Source of the DNA: Micromonospora sp. MP36
Lineage (GTDB): Bacteria > Actinomycetota > Actinomycetes > Mycobacteriales > Micromonosporaceae
Length of the DNA stretch: 64,000 bases
NCBI RefSeq assembly: GCF_008119785.1
Contig: NZ_VSFA01000034.1
Coordinates: 1-64,000, forward strand
Reading direction: 5' to 3'
Shown here in pieces: positions 1-8,347 of this stretch; position 1 is the stretch's first letter; each line of letters opens with the position of its first letter. A program made the translations under genes and the position numbers. The notes beneath the pieces are model-generated. The model searched no databases. It was not told where the DNA came from and saw only the letters and a list, made by a program, of their open reading frames with translations.

Positions 1-17
1 GGTTCACCGTCGGGCAC

Positions 18-53
18 ACCGGGGTCACGCTGAGAAATCGGCGTGACCCCGGT
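18..53 (+). terminator. Rho-independent terminator of an upstream gene
   Basis: Perfect 13-bp inverted repeat, ACCGGGGTCACGC and GCGTGACCCCGGT, with a 10-nt loop, followed by CGACTTTTCC. The short T run on the plus strand suggests that it ends a plus-strand gene lying off the left edge. Confidence 0.7.
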
Positions 54-308
54 CGACTTTTCCCCGCGTTAACAATTTTCATCCACGGGAGCAGAGGCGG
101 CAGCCGACTCCACCCCGTCGCCCCGCTGCCCTGATCAACCGGCTGGGCGGGGTTCGTCGCCAGCTACCTCGACGTCGACCTGGTCTCCGTCCGGCACGTC
201 GCCCCGTCGTACGCCGGGTGGTAACCGGGTGTCGAAGGCGGGCGTCTGGTTGGCCCGCTCCATCATCGGGATGCGGTGCGAACCGTCACCGGCCCAGACC
301 GCGCGGGG
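54..308. other. Intergenic stretch without a recognised gene
   Basis: Between the left-edge terminator and the stop of the minus-strand DUF2726-like gene I see no reading frame with a plausible ribosome binding site or recognisable protein. Short frames here are GC-skew artefacts. Confidence 0.4.
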
Positions 309-1184
309 TCAGTCGGCGCAGAGGTGATCGAACGCGAAGCCGCCGTCGAGTTCGTCCCGCCGGGCGGCGAGCCGCCGGATCTGCTCCCGCAGTGCGTCCC
401 GGTCCACCAGCGGCGGCTCGGTGACCTCAAGGTCGCGCAGCCGCTCCCCGAGCGCCACGGCGGCCAGGTCCTCGGCGAGCCGGCCCGGGTCCACCCCACA
501 GGAGAAGCGCTGCGCGAAGAGCTGGACCCGCTCGACCAGGCACCGGCCGGGCCGCACCTCGACCCAGCTCCACCCCTCGGCCGGGCCGTCCGTCCAGCAC
601 ACGTGCAGCCCGCGGACGATCGGGTCGGCGAGGCGCCGCTCGACGTACGCCTCGACGGCGGCGGCCCGGGCCAGCGCCCCGAGGTCGTTGACCGGCCCGC
701 GACGGCCGTCGGGGAGCCGGCCGACGATGTCCCGGAACCCGACCGCGTCCCCGCCCTCCGGTTCGGTGCCGGCCGCGTAGCCGCGCGCGTCGATGACGTA
801 CTCGGCCAGGCGGCGGCCGTGCTCGGCGCCGCCCAGCGTCGGCGACTCGACCCGCAACACCGGCAGGCCGACCGCGGCGCAGACCGCGCTGGTCATCCGC
901 TCGGCCCGCTGAGCGGCGGAACCGGCCGGCGCCGGCGGGACGAACTGCACGGCGAACACCGGCCAGCCGGTGTCCGCGGCGCACACCACCTGGTCGAAAC
1001 CCTCCCGGCTGGCGGTGTTCCACTGGTGTCCGGTGATCCCCGGCGGGCGCCCCTGCACCAGCTCGCTCAGCCGCCGCGACGCGTACCCGACCTGGCCGGC
1101 CCGGCTGAACAGCGGGGCACCCGTGATCGGACGCAGCCAGGACGCCGCCACGCTGCCGGTGCTCGTCATCTTCGCCAGATCCAT
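309..1184 (-). CDS. DUF2726-like hypothetical protein
   Basis: A 291-residue soluble protein of unknown function. Residues about 60-110 contain the pattern GFDQVVC, then FAVQFV, then a helix and GLPVLRVES. This resembles the DUF2726/very-short-patch-repair-like nuclease core, in which a hydrophobic strand with D is followed by a strand ending LPLLRI. The catalytic-type E/D-x-K is not obvious, so nuclease activity is doubtful. The C-terminal half is Arg/Asp-rich and helical. The gene stands alone, with a terminator-bounded gap on one side and the Asp23 cassette divergent on the other. The family call is by pattern only. Confidence 0.55.
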   Translation of the reverse strand: MDLAKMTSTGSVAASWLRPITGAPLFSRAGQVGYASRRLSELVQGRPPGITGHQWNTASREGFDQVVCAADTGWPVFAVQFVPPAPAGSAAQRAERMTSAVCAAVGLPVLRVESPTLGGAEHGRRLAEYVIDARGYAAGTEPEGGDAVGFRDIVGRLPDGRRGPVNDLGALARAAAVEAYVERRLADPIVRGLHVCWTDGPAEGWSWVEVRPGRCLVERVQLFAQRFSCGVDPGRLAEDLAAVALGERLRDLEVTEPPLVDRDALREQIRRLAARRDELDGGFAFDHLCAD

Positions 1185-1394
1185 CCGTCGCTCGATCGAC
1201 GCTCGAGTGTAGGCGTTCGATCATGGCCGACGCCTCGCCGGTGCCGGGGGGACCCGCCCGTTGGGCCGGCGCCCTGACCGGCTCGTACCCGTTCGTCGCC
1301 TTCGCCCGGCACCGGCCGCGCCCGCCATGAGTGCGCGACGGGAAAAGGGGTACGCCCCGCCCGTCCGGTCGGTCACCGCACAGCGGAGGTGGGC

Positions 1395-1583
1395 ATGACG
1401 CGCCAGCAGTTCGGGTTCCTCGCCGGGTTCCTCCTGGTCGCGGTCTGGGCGCTCGGCGGGGCCGGCGCGGCGGCGGGCGCCACCCTGGCCGGGCTGGTGG
1501 GCTGGCTCCTGGTGCGGATCCTCGACGGGGACGTCACCGTGCCCGGGCTCGCCGACCGGGCCCCCGCGGACCGGCGCCGCTGA
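1395..1583 (+). CDS. Small membrane protein of the Asp23/Gls24 cassette (DUF2273-like)
   Basis: A 62-residue protein that is mostly one hydrophobic hairpin (GFLAGFLLVAVWALGG, then GATLAGLVGWLLVRIL) with an Arg-rich tail. A small membrane protein of this shape normally sits beside Asp23/Gls24 proteins in actinobacteria and firmicutes and is thought to help anchor them to the membrane. ATG 1395 was chosen because GGAGG lies 5-6 nt upstream; the GTG two codons earlier overlaps that site. It is first in a four-gene cassette. Confidence 0.6.
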   Translation: MTRQQFGFLAGFLLVAVWALGGAGAAAGATLAGLVGWLLVRILDGDVTVPGLADRAPADRRR

Positions 1584-1597
1584 TTGGAGGGCGTCCG

Positions 1598-1981
1598 ATG
1601 ACCGGCACTCTGCCCCGGCGCGCCACCGCTGTCCCCGGCGGTGCCTTCCCGCCGGCCCGCCCCTGGACCGAGGAACGGCTCGCCCGGCTTGTTGAGGACG
1701 TGGCGCGGCTGACCCCGGCCGTGTCCGGCCCGGTGGCGACCGTCCGGGTGGACGGGCCCGCCGCCCGGATCGACCTCGACCTCGTGGTCAACTACGGCGT
1801 CCACCTGCCGACGGTGGCGGCGGCGGTCCGCCGCCGGGTCACCGCCCGGATCGCGGCGCACACCGGCCTGGCCGTCGAGTCGGTCACCGTCACGGTGGTG
1901 GACGTCGTCCTGGACACGGACCCGCCGTACCCCGGAGGCGACGGCGCCCGGGGCCGCGCGGTCACGGCGGCCGGGGGTTGA
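1598..1981 (+). CDS. Asp23/Gls24 family envelope stress protein
   Basis: 127 residues. The core, from TVRVDGPAARIDLDLVV through VNYGVHLPTVAAAVRRRV to VESVTVTVVDVV, is the Asp23/Gls24 fold: two beta strands, a helix and a third strand. Family members are abundant membrane-associated stress proteins with no known catalytic activity. ATG 1598 follows GGAGG by 7 nt; longer in-frame extensions lack a site. The gene lies 14 nt after the small membrane protein and just before two membrane proteins of the same system, so a single transcript is likely. Confidence 0.8.
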   Translation: MTGTLPRRATAVPGGAFPPARPWTEERLARLVEDVARLTPAVSGPVATVRVDGPAARIDLDLVVNYGVHLPTVAAAVRRRVTARIAAHTGLAVESVTVTVVDVVLDTDPPYPGGDGARGRAVTAAGG

Positions 1982-1982
1982 T

Positions 1983-2501
1983 GTGCGGACGGCCAACCGG
2001 ATCGCCACCCTGCTGCTCGCCGTCGCCCTGCTCGCCGCCGGGGCGCTCGCCGTGGCCGAGGGGCTGCTCGCCGCGCTCGGCCGTCCCGGTCTGCTGATCC
2101 ACCGCTGGTACGCGACGCTCACCACCACCCGCTGGCAGGACGCCCCGGTCCGGGCGGTCGCTGCCGGCGTGGCCCTGTTCGGGTTGGTCGTGCTCGCCGC
2201 CGAGCTGCGCCGGTGGCGCCCGGCCCGGCTTCGGCTCGCCGCGGACGACGGCTGGCACCTGCACCGCCGGTCGGTGGAACGGCGGCTGGCCCGCGCGGTC
2301 TGCGCCGTGCCCAGCGTCCGCCGGGCCCGGGTACGCCTGCGCCGGCGGGGGGACGCCTGGCGGCCCCGGGTGATCGCCACCGCCGATCCGGCGGCCCGCG
2401 CCGACGTCGAGTTCGCCCTGCGCCGCGAACTCGACCGGCTGGCCGCCCCGCGCCGGGGCCGGATCGAGGTCCGGCTCCTACCGGCCCGGCGGTCCACGTG
2501 A
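1983..2501 (+). CDS. DUF6286-like membrane protein
   Basis: 172 residues with two transmembrane helices (about residues 6-28 and 55-78), then a cytoplasmic Arg-rich alpha/beta domain (RRLARAVCAVPSVRRARVRL) that looks like a degenerate Asp23-type module. In actinobacteria this protein commonly follows an Asp23/Gls24 gene and is annotated DUF6286 or alkaline-shock membrane protein. It starts at a GTG one base after the Asp23 stop and its stop overlaps the next start by four bases, so translation of the cassette is coupled. Confidence 0.65.
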   Translation: MRTANRIATLLLAVALLAAGALAVAEGLLAALGRPGLLIHRWYATLTTTRWQDAPVRAVAAGVALFGLVVLAAELRRWRPARLRLAADDGWHLHRRSVERRLARAVCAVPSVRRARVRLRRRGDAWRPRVIATADPAARADVEFALRRELDRLAAPRRGRIEVRLLPARRST

Positions 2502-3049
2502 GCAACGCCGCCCACCGGCTGCTGTGGACGGTGCTCGCCCTGGCGCTGGTGGCCGTCGGCGGGGCGGCGCTGGCGGTCGGGCTGGGCTGGCTGCCCGGCG
2601 GCGGCGCCCCCTTGCTCGCGGCCGGCGCGGCCACCTGGTGGCGCGCCGGTACGCCGTGGAGCCCCCTCGCGGTGGCGGTCGGCGGGGTGCTGGTGACCCT
2701 GCTCGGGCAACAGCTGCTGGTTGCGGGGCTGCGGGTGCCGGGCCAGCTGGCCGGGACCCTGGCGCATCCCGGTGACGGGCGCGGGCGTACCCGGGTGGCG
2801 AGCGAGGTGCTGACCGCCGCGCTGGAGCGGGATCTGTGCCGGGCTCCCGGAGTACGCCGCGCCCGGGTGGTGCTCACCGGCGCGATCGGCCGGCCGGACG
2901 TCTGGGTGGAGGTGTGCCTGGACCCGGACGCGGGTCTCGACGCGGCCCGCGCGCACGTGGACGCCGCGGTCCGGCGGTTCGCGGCGACGATCGGCTGCCA
3001 GCCGGCCCACCTGGACGTGACCGCCCTGGTAGCCGAGTCCCCGCGCTGA
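2498..3049 (+). CDS. AmaP-like alkaline shock membrane anchor protein
   Basis: 183 residues with an N-terminal hydrophobic hairpin (about residues 9-30 and 51-77), then a soluble domain with the same pattern as the preceding protein (a helix with DLCRAPGVRRARVVL and a later strand DVWVEV). This is the layout of AmaP, the anchor of Asp23 in Gram-positive bacteria. Sequence resemblance is weak, so the assignment leans on context. GTG 2498 was chosen because it overlaps the preceding stop as GTGA. Confidence 0.6.
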   Translation: MSNAAHRLLWTVLALALVAVGGAALAVGLGWLPGGGAPLLAAGAATWWRAGTPWSPLAVAVGGVLVTLLGQQLLVAGLRVPGQLAGTLAHPGDGRGRTRVASEVLTAALERDLCRAPGVRRARVVLTGAIGRPDVWVEVCLDPDAGLDAARAHVDAAVRRFAATIGCQPAHLDVTALVAESPR

Positions 3050-3115
3050 CCCGCCCGCTCGTCGGTTTGCCGACCGCCTGCGGGAGCATGGACGGGACCG
3101 AGGGGAGGGCCCGAC

Positions 3116-3832
3116 GTGCGGGTGGTGTCGCTGGTGCCGTCGTTGACCGAGGCGGTGGCGCTGACCCGGCCCGAGGTGCTGGTGGGGGCGACCGACTGGT
3201 GCAGCCATCCGGACGGGCTGGACGTCGCCCGGGTGGGCGGGAGCAAGTACCCGGACCTGGACCGGGTGCTCGCGCTCCGGCCCGATCTGGTGCTGCTCAA
3301 CGAGGAGGAAAACCGGCGTGCCGACGCGGCGGCACTGCAAGCGGCCGGCGTACCGGTGCGGGTCACCTTCCCCCGGACGGTGCCGGAGGCGCTGACCCAG
3401 CTCGGCGAGCTGGTCGCCGCGCTCGGCGTGACCGGCGAGCCGGACTGGTTGCGGGCCGCCCGCCGGGCCTGGGCCGACCTGCCCGCCCCGACCGCGCGCC
3501 GGGCGGCGGTGGTGCCGGTGTGGCGGCGGCCGTGGGTGGTGCTCGGCCGGGACACCTTCGCCGGTGACGCGCTGCACCGGCTCGGGGTCGCCAACCAGTG
3601 GGCCGACCACGCGGAACGCTATCCCCGCCCGAGCCTGGACGAGCTGCGCGGGCGACGGCCCGACCTGGTGGTGCTGCCGGACGAGCCGTACCGGTTCACG
3701 GCTGACGACGGGCCGGAGGCGTTTCCCGGCGTACCGGCCGTGCTGGTGTCGGGCCGCCACCTGACCTGGTACGGGCCTTCCCTCGCCGAGGCGCCCGCGC
3801 TGCTCGCCGCCCAGCTCGCCCGTCCGGTCTGA
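3116..3832 (+). CDS. Helical-backbone metal receptor, BtuF-like, without signal peptide
   Basis: 238 residues beginning directly with the periplasmic-binding-protein fold: VVSLVPSLTEAV, then VGATDWCSHP, then GGSKYPDLDRVLALRPDLVLLNEEEN, and later a second lobe with RPDLVVLPDEPYRF. This pattern is typical of BtuF/TroA-like cobalamin or iron-siderophore receptors. There is no signal peptide or lipobox and no permease or ATPase next door, so a role in transport is unproven; stand-alone cytosolic members of this group are common and uncharacterised. The GTG at 3116 fits the start of the fold, and GGGAGGG lies just upstream. Confidence 0.75.
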   Translation: MRVVSLVPSLTEAVALTRPEVLVGATDWCSHPDGLDVARVGGSKYPDLDRVLALRPDLVLLNEEENRRADAAALQAAGVPVRVTFPRTVPEALTQLGELVAALGVTGEPDWLRAARRAWADLPAPTARRAAVVPVWRRPWVVLGRDTFAGDALHRLGVANQWADHAERYPRPSLDELRGRRPDLVVLPDEPYRFTADDGPEAFPGVPAVLVSGRHLTWYGPSLAEAPALLAAQLARPV

Positions 3833-3839
3833 GCACGGC

Positions 3840-3866
3840 GCGGGCCCACCGGTCGGGTGGGCCCGC
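3840..3866 (+). terminator. Terminator after the BtuF-like gene
   Basis: Perfect 11-bp inverted repeat GCGGGCCCACC / GGTGGGCCCGC with a 5-nt loop, starting 8 nt after the stop codon. It lacks a strong T run, as is usual in this GC range. Confidence 0.65.
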
Positions 3867-4114
3867 AGCCGGCGACGTCGCAAACCTGCCATGCCCGCCG
3901 ACCTCCTCTTTCCACTCACGACGCTAGGACCGCGTCGGTGGCGCTGGGCAGAGGCGGTGGACCGGCCGGGGCAGGCCGACCGGACCGGCCGGAGACGGGT
4001 CCAAGGTCCCGGGCAGGAGCGGCCTGGTCGGCCCTGCCCGCCGCGCCAGCGCAGAGCTGGAATGGAGTTGCCACCGGAAAGCGCGGTGCGAGCCACAGAA
4101 GGGACGTGGACACC

Positions 4115-4699
4115 ATGACCGCGACGATCGAACGGGTCACCGCCAACAACAAGGCGCCGACCAACACCAGGGTTCCGGCGGTCGCCACCACCCGTAACGT
4201 CGAGACCACCCGCGCGAAGGCCCTCCGGTACGTCCTCGCCGGCCTGCGGATCGCGCTGGGCTGGACCTTCCTCTGGGCCTTCCTGGACAAGATGTTCGGC
4301 CTCGGGCACGAGACCGCGGCGAAGGCCGCCTGGATCAACGGCGGCAGCCCGACCAAGGGCTTCCTGGCCTTCGGCACGGCCGGCCCGTTCCAGGGCTTCT
4401 ACCAGGGCATCGGCGGCGCGGCCTGGGCGGACTGGCTGTTCATGCTCGGCCTGCTCGGCATCGGTGTGGCGCTGCTGCTCGGCATCGGCACCCGGATCGC
4501 GGCGGTCGCCGGCGGGCTGCTGCTGGTCATGATGTGGACGGCCGTGCTGCCGCCCGCGAACAATCCCTTCATGGACGACCACCTGATCTACGCCGGTGTG
4601 CTGGCGGTCCTGGCCCTGGTCGGCGCCGGCGACACCCTCGGCCTCGGCCGGGTCTGGGCGCGGCTCCCCATCGTCCAGCGGCTCCCCTGGCTCAGGTGA
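4115..4699 (+). CDS. DoxX-family membrane protein
   Basis: 194 residues. A polar N-terminus of about 40 residues precedes four hydrophobic segments: ALGWTFLWAFLDKMFGLG, then WLFMLGLLGIGVALLLGIG, then VAGGLLLVMMWTAVLP, and a last one near residues 160-178. The motif R-x-ALGWTFLWAFLDK near the first helix is typical of DoxX/DoxD-like proteins, quinone-interacting or redox-linked membrane proteins whose reaction in actinobacteria is not settled. ATG 4115 starts the protein; longer upstream extensions run through low-coding sequence. It is monocistronic, with a strong hairpin directly downstream. Confidence 0.75.
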   Translation: MTATIERVTANNKAPTNTRVPAVATTRNVETTRAKALRYVLAGLRIALGWTFLWAFLDKMFGLGHETAAKAAWINGGSPTKGFLAFGTAGPFQGFYQGIGGAAWADWLFMLGLLGIGVALLLGIGTRIAAVAGGLLLVMMWTAVLPPANNPFMDDHLIYAGVLAVLALVGAGDTLGLGRVWARLPIVQRLPWLR

Positions 4700-4709
4700 A
4701 CTGAGCCCC

Positions 4710-4740
4710 GGGCGGGCGCCACCTGCGGTGACGCCCGCCC
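4710..4740 (+). terminator. Terminator after the DoxX gene
   Basis: Stem GGGCGGGCGCCACC / GGTGACGCCCGCCC with a 3-nt loop and one mismatch, followed by TTTCGGG. It begins 10 nt after the DoxX stop. Confidence 0.75.
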
Positions 4741-4845
4741 TTTCGGGCGACGACCGGTCCCTTTGCCGGGACCGGCGCGGATCGGCCGGTCGCGATCCGG
4801 CAGGATCGACGGGGACCACACCCGGAACACCGAGGAGACCCGCTC

Positions 4846-5214
4846 ATGCAGAAGCCCGAGGTTGGCCCGATCGAGGGCGCGCCGCCCGCCGATCTCGTCG
4901 TCGAGGACATCACGGTCGGCGAGGGCCCGGAGGCCCGCTCCGGCCAGCTCGCCACCGTGCACTACGTCGGCGTGGCCCACTCGACCGGCCGCGAGTTCGA
5001 CGCTTCGTGGAACCGGGGTGAGCCGTTCGAGTTCCCGCTCGGCGGCGGCCAGGTCATCGCGGGCTGGGACCAGGGCGTGGTCGGCATGAAGGTCGGCGGC
5101 CGTCGCCGGCTGACCATCCCGCCGCACCTGGGCTACGGCGCGCGGGGCGCCGGCGGCGCCATCAAGCCGAACGAGACCCTGATCTTCGTGGTGGACCTGC
5201 TCGGCGTCCGCTGA
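4846..5214 (+). CDS. FKBP-type peptidyl-prolyl cis-trans isomerase
   Basis: 122-residue cytoplasmic single-domain FKBP. Recognisable elements are VHYVGVAHSTGREFDASWNR, then EFPLGGGQVIAGWDQGVVGMKVGG, then LTIPPHLGYGARG and NETLIFVVDLLGV. The drug- and proline-binding aromatic residues (Y, D, W) are in place. It catalyses prolyl bond isomerisation during protein folding. The length matches the short actinobacterial FKBPs that lack a signal peptide. A purine-rich GAGGAGACC precedes the ATG. No neighbour is functionally linked. Confidence 0.93.
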   Translation: MQKPEVGPIEGAPPADLVVEDITVGEGPEARSGQLATVHYVGVAHSTGREFDASWNRGEPFEFPLGGGQVIAGWDQGVVGMKVGGRRRLTIPPHLGYGARGAGGAIKPNETLIFVVDLLGVR

Positions 5215-5282
5215 CTCGGCCCACCGGGCCGTCGGCAGCCCATGCCGGCGGCCCCGGGCCGTCCTGCTGAGACGGTCGAGGG

Positions 5283-5633
5283 TCAGGCCGCGACGAGCTC
5301 CGCCGCGACGACCGACTCCCGGACCGGCATCACCCGGTGCAGCCCGGTGGCCCGCAGCACCCGGGCGACCACCGGACCGGGATCGACCAGCACCAGCTCG
5401 CCGCCCCGGGCCCGGACCCGCAGGTGCGCCGCGACCAGCGTGCGCACACCGGCCGCGGAGAGCAGCCGCACGCCGGAGAGGTCCACCCGCAGCACGGGCC
5501 GCGCCGGGGCCGCCCAGAGCGCGGCCCGGAACGACGCCACGGTGGCGATGTCGATCTCGCCGACCGCCCGGAGGTCGACCTCGTGGTCGCCCACGGTGAT
5601 CTCGACGTGGAACCGGTCGTTGTGCTGCCCCAT
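5283..5633 (-). CDS. STAS-domain anti-sigma factor antagonist
   Basis: About 116 residues containing one STAS domain: VDLRAVGEIDIATVASFRAAL, then LRVDLSGVRLLSAAGVRTLVAAH, then GGELVLVDPGPVVARVLRATGL. The serine in the LLSAAG loop is at the position phosphorylated in SpoIIAA/RsbV proteins, so this is likely the antagonist arm of a partner-switching sigma regulator. No anti-sigma kinase or sigma gene adjoins it. I prefer ATG 5633, with AGGAT upstream, over a GTG ten codons earlier. Confidence 0.8.
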   Translation of the reverse strand: MGQHNDRFHVEITVGDHEVDLRAVGEIDIATVASFRAALWAAPARPVLRVDLSGVRLLSAAGVRTLVAAHLRVRARGGELVLVDPGPVVARVLRATGLHRVMPVRESVVAAELVAA

Positions 5634-5818
5634 GCCGAGAAATCTATCCTGGGGGACCGACACTTCCGGCCTGCCGGAACCCGGGATCCGGGTACGTCCC
5701 GGGTCCGACCCCGAGACCCTCGGGGTTGTCCCCCAGACCCGCGGGTCGGCCCGTCAGCGGAACCACGACACGCCGTCGGGAGCTGCCCGGCGCGACATCG
5801 GCGGGGAACAATGACCCG

Positions 5819-6835
5819 ATGGCCGTCCCCCGCCAGCGTCCGCCCCTGCTGATCCGGCCGGTCCGCGAGCCGGCCACCGTGCCGCCGCCGTTGGCCGGGC
5901 CGTGGGCCCCCACCGACGACCGGCTCGACCGGGCCGATCTGCTGCCGCTGCCCGACGGCGGGCACGGCCCGGAGGACGTGCTGATCGACCCGGACGGCCG
6001 GGTGGTCAGCGGCGACGAGCAGGGCCGCCTCTGGTGGTGGCCGGCGGACTGCCCGGCCGGCACCCGCCCCACCCTGCTGGCCGAGACCGGCGGCCGGCCG
6101 CTCGGCATCGAGCTGGACCCGGTCGACGGCGGGCTGGTGGTCTGCGACGCGTACCGGGGGCTGCTGCGGGTCACGCCGGACGGGGCGGTGCGCGAGCTGA
6201 CCGGCGGCGAGGCTGTGCACCTCGCCGACAACGCCACGGTGGCCCGGGACGGCACGATCTACTTCACCGACTCCTCCGACCGGTTCCCGCTGTCGCACTG
6301 GAAGCGGGACCTGCTGGAGCACCGCCCCAACGGGCGGGTGCTGGCGTACGACCGGCGGACCGGACGCACCGAGGTGGTGACGGACGGCCTGTACTTCCCC
6401 AACGGGGTGGCGCTGACGCCGGACGAGTCCGCACTGATGCTGGTGGAAACGGCGACCCACCGGCTGCTCCGGGTGGACCTGCCGGAGGGCCGGGCCACGG
6501 TGCTGACCGACCTGCCGGCCTATCCGGACAACGTGTCCGCGGTGGGCGACGGCACCTACTGGATCGCGCTGCCCAGCCCCCGGCTGCCGATCATGGAGAA
6601 GCTGCTGCCGCATCCCCGGGTACGCCAACTCGTCGCGCTGTTGCCGGGCGCGGTGCAGCCGCAGCCGCGCCGGTATGGGCTGGTCGCGCGGGTGGACGGC
6701 GCCGGACGGGTGCTGCGGACGCTGCACGGGCCGAGCGGGACGTACCCGATGATCACCGGGGTGCGGCAGCACGGGCAGCGGCTCTGGCTGGGCAGCCTGA
6801 CCGCGGCGGGCGTGGCCCGCGTCGACCTGGCCTGA
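5819..6835 (+). CDS. Strictosidine synthase/SMP-30-like six-bladed propeller protein
   Basis: 338 residues. It has repeated blade signatures such as GPEDVLIDPDGRVVSGDEQG, then RPLGIELDPVDGGLVVCDAYRGL, LADNATVARDGTIYFTDSSDRF and YFPNGVALTPDESALMLVE. These match the strictosidine-synthase-like branch of the SMP-30/gluconolactonase superfamily, usually calcium-dependent lactonases or esterases; the substrate is unknown. No signal peptide. ATG 5819 was chosen because upstream codons are non-coding in style. The DGTIYFTDSS blade and the PNG blade carry the usual metal-ligand region. Confidence 0.8.
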   Translation: MAVPRQRPPLLIRPVREPATVPPPLAGPWAPTDDRLDRADLLPLPDGGHGPEDVLIDPDGRVVSGDEQGRLWWWPADCPAGTRPTLLAETGGRPLGIELDPVDGGLVVCDAYRGLLRVTPDGAVRELTGGEAVHLADNATVARDGTIYFTDSSDRFPLSHWKRDLLEHRPNGRVLAYDRRTGRTEVVTDGLYFPNGVALTPDESALMLVETATHRLLRVDLPEGRATVLTDLPAYPDNVSAVGDGTYWIALPSPRLPIMEKLLPHPRVRQLVALLPGAVQPQPRRYGLVARVDGAGRVLRTLHGPSGTYPMITGVRQHGQRLWLGSLTAAGVARVDLA

Positions 6836-6876
6836 CCGCCGACGTCGACCCGCCGTGGTTCCCGAAGGGGCACCGT

Positions 6877-6900
6877 CGGGCCGACCGAGGGGTCGGCCCG
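6877..6900. terminator. Bidirectional terminator between convergent genes
   Basis: Perfect 10-bp arms CGGGCCGACC and GGTCGGCCCG with a 4-nt loop. A second smaller palindrome, CCCGCCGTTACGGCGGG, overlaps its right edge. It lies between the plus-strand propeller gene and the minus-strand L,D-transpeptidase gene. Confidence 0.6.
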
Positions 6901-6941
6901 CCGTTACGGCGGGCCAACCATGGTTGTTCCTCCCCCGGTGG

Positions 6942-8216
6942 TCAGCCGCCGCTGCTGGAGGGGGCGGGGGCGGGCGCCGAGCCGCCGGCCACCGCGCCCG
7001 GGTGCGGCGTGGCGCTGACGGTGGGCTTGAGCCCGGCCGGCACCGGCAGCGCGCTGCCCTTGGCGAACTCGTCCCAGCCGACGTTCCAAGCGGTCCAGCC
7101 GTTGCCGGCCTGCAACTGCACCTCCGTGCCCTTGACCGTGACCAGGTCACCGACGTGGGTGATGCCCATCAGCCAGTCCGCCGCCGAGGTGGAGACGTTG
7201 GCGCAGCCGTGCGAGGTGTTGGTGTAGCCCTGTTCCCCTTCCGACCACGGCGCGGCGTGGATGAACTCGCCACCCCAGGTGAGCCGCTGGGCGTCGTCCA
7301 CGTCGACCACGTACCCGCCGTTCGCCTCACCCCGGGTGTCGAAGGTGGTCCGGTCGAACTTCTCCATGATCACCATGTTGCCGCTGGAGCTGGGCGTGTC
7401 CGGCTTGCCGAGGCTGACCGGGATCTTCTTGAGCAGCTTGCCGTCCTGGTAGACGGACATCTGCTTGGTGGCGTTGTCGATATCGAGCGAGACCTGTCGA
7501 TCGATCTTCGAACTCGCCGAGCGGTCCGCGTCCCCGATCCGGTCCTTGCCGATCGGCAGCCCCTCCAAGCCGGCCCGCACGCTGATCTTCGTGCCCGGCT
7601 TCCAGAAGTCGGGGGCCCGGTAGTAGACCTGCGTGCCGTCCCCCACCCACGACCAGGTGCCCGGCTGCGGCGGATCGGTCTTCACGAACAACCGGCGTTG
7701 CACATCCGCCCGGGCCTCCTTCGGAATGCCCGGCTCGAAAGCGACCACCAACGGCATGGCCGTCCCGTACGTCTGCTCCCCGGTGAAATACAAAGTACTC
7801 TTGATCGCCTGTTTGGTCGATTTCGCCATTGTGGTGAACGTCGTCTTCTGCGTGGCCGTCTTCCCCTTGTCACCGGTGGCGGTCACCTCCGCCGTGTACG
7901 TCCGCGAATTCTGCAACGGGCGCGCCGGGACCCAACTGGACCCGTCCTCGCGGGGCTCCGCCGGCACCTGCGCACCCTTGTCGTCGGTCAACCGCACGCC
8001 GGTGATCTTCCCGTCCTTGACGGTGGCCCCCACCTCGGCGCTGACCGGCACGTCCTTCGTCCGGTCGGCCGGTGTCACCGTGATCGAAGGGCCGGCAGCA
8101 TGACCGTGCTTCACCACCGACTTCGGCCCGGCGGTGCACGCGCCGACCGCCAGTGGCGTGGCTGCGATGGTCACCGCGAACAGCGTCATTCGCCGCCTCA
8201 GGTCCATTTTCCGCAC
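6942..8216 (-). CDS. L,D-transpeptidase lipoprotein with Ig-like domain
   Basis: 424 residues. A lipobox (LAVGAC, Cys27) follows a short hydrophobic signal, so the mature enzyme is membrane-anchored outside the cell. Residues about 45-130 form an Ig-like domain (Big-type), followed by a second spacer domain. The YkuD domain is at about 240-365 with the catalytic signature H320 and SHGCANVS (His336, Cys338). Such enzymes make 3-3 cross-links in peptidoglycan, as in mycobacterial LdtMt2. The tail is Pro/Ser/Gly-rich. Start is uncertain between GTG 8216 and ATG 8207. The upstream region carries three copies of CTGTCGG on the plus strand at 8246, 8265 and 8310. Confidence 0.9.
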   Translation of the reverse strand: MRKMDLRRRMTLFAVTIAATPLAVGACTAGPKSVVKHGHAAGPSITVTPADRTKDVPVSAEVGATVKDGKITGVRLTDDKGAQVPAEPREDGSSWVPARPLQNSRTYTAEVTATGDKGKTATQKTTFTTMAKSTKQAIKSTLYFTGEQTYGTAMPLVVAFEPGIPKEARADVQRRLFVKTDPPQPGTWSWVGDGTQVYYRAPDFWKPGTKISVRAGLEGLPIGKDRIGDADRSASSKIDRQVSLDIDNATKQMSVYQDGKLLKKIPVSLGKPDTPSSSGNMVIMEKFDRTTFDTRGEANGGYVVDVDDAQRLTWGGEFIHAAPWSEGEQGYTNTSHGCANVSTSAADWLMGITHVGDLVTVKGTEVQLQAGNGWTAWNVGWDEFAKGSALPVPAGLKPTVSATPHPGAVAGGSAPAPAPSSSGG

Positions 8217-8347
8217 CCCATTTCCACTCCCCCTTCGTTCACATTCTGTCGGTCGCCGGAGAAGCTGTCGGCCGTTCCCGACAATTGCTTGACCGGGGCG
8301 ACTTCACTTCTGTCGGGCGCGTACGGGAATGGGAATTGTTCGACCTC

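Noticed and set aside
1222..1329. 35-codon ATG frame upstream of the Asp23 cassette
   Set aside because: No ribosome binding site, Pro/Arg-rich, no family resemblance; it lies in the spacer between divergent genes.
1373..4819. Very long open frame (1148 codons) on the minus strand
   Set aside because: It is antisense to the Asp23 cassette, BtuF-like and DoxX genes, with Arg/Pro/Gly/Gln-rich low-complexity composition produced by GC skew; no domain is recognisable.
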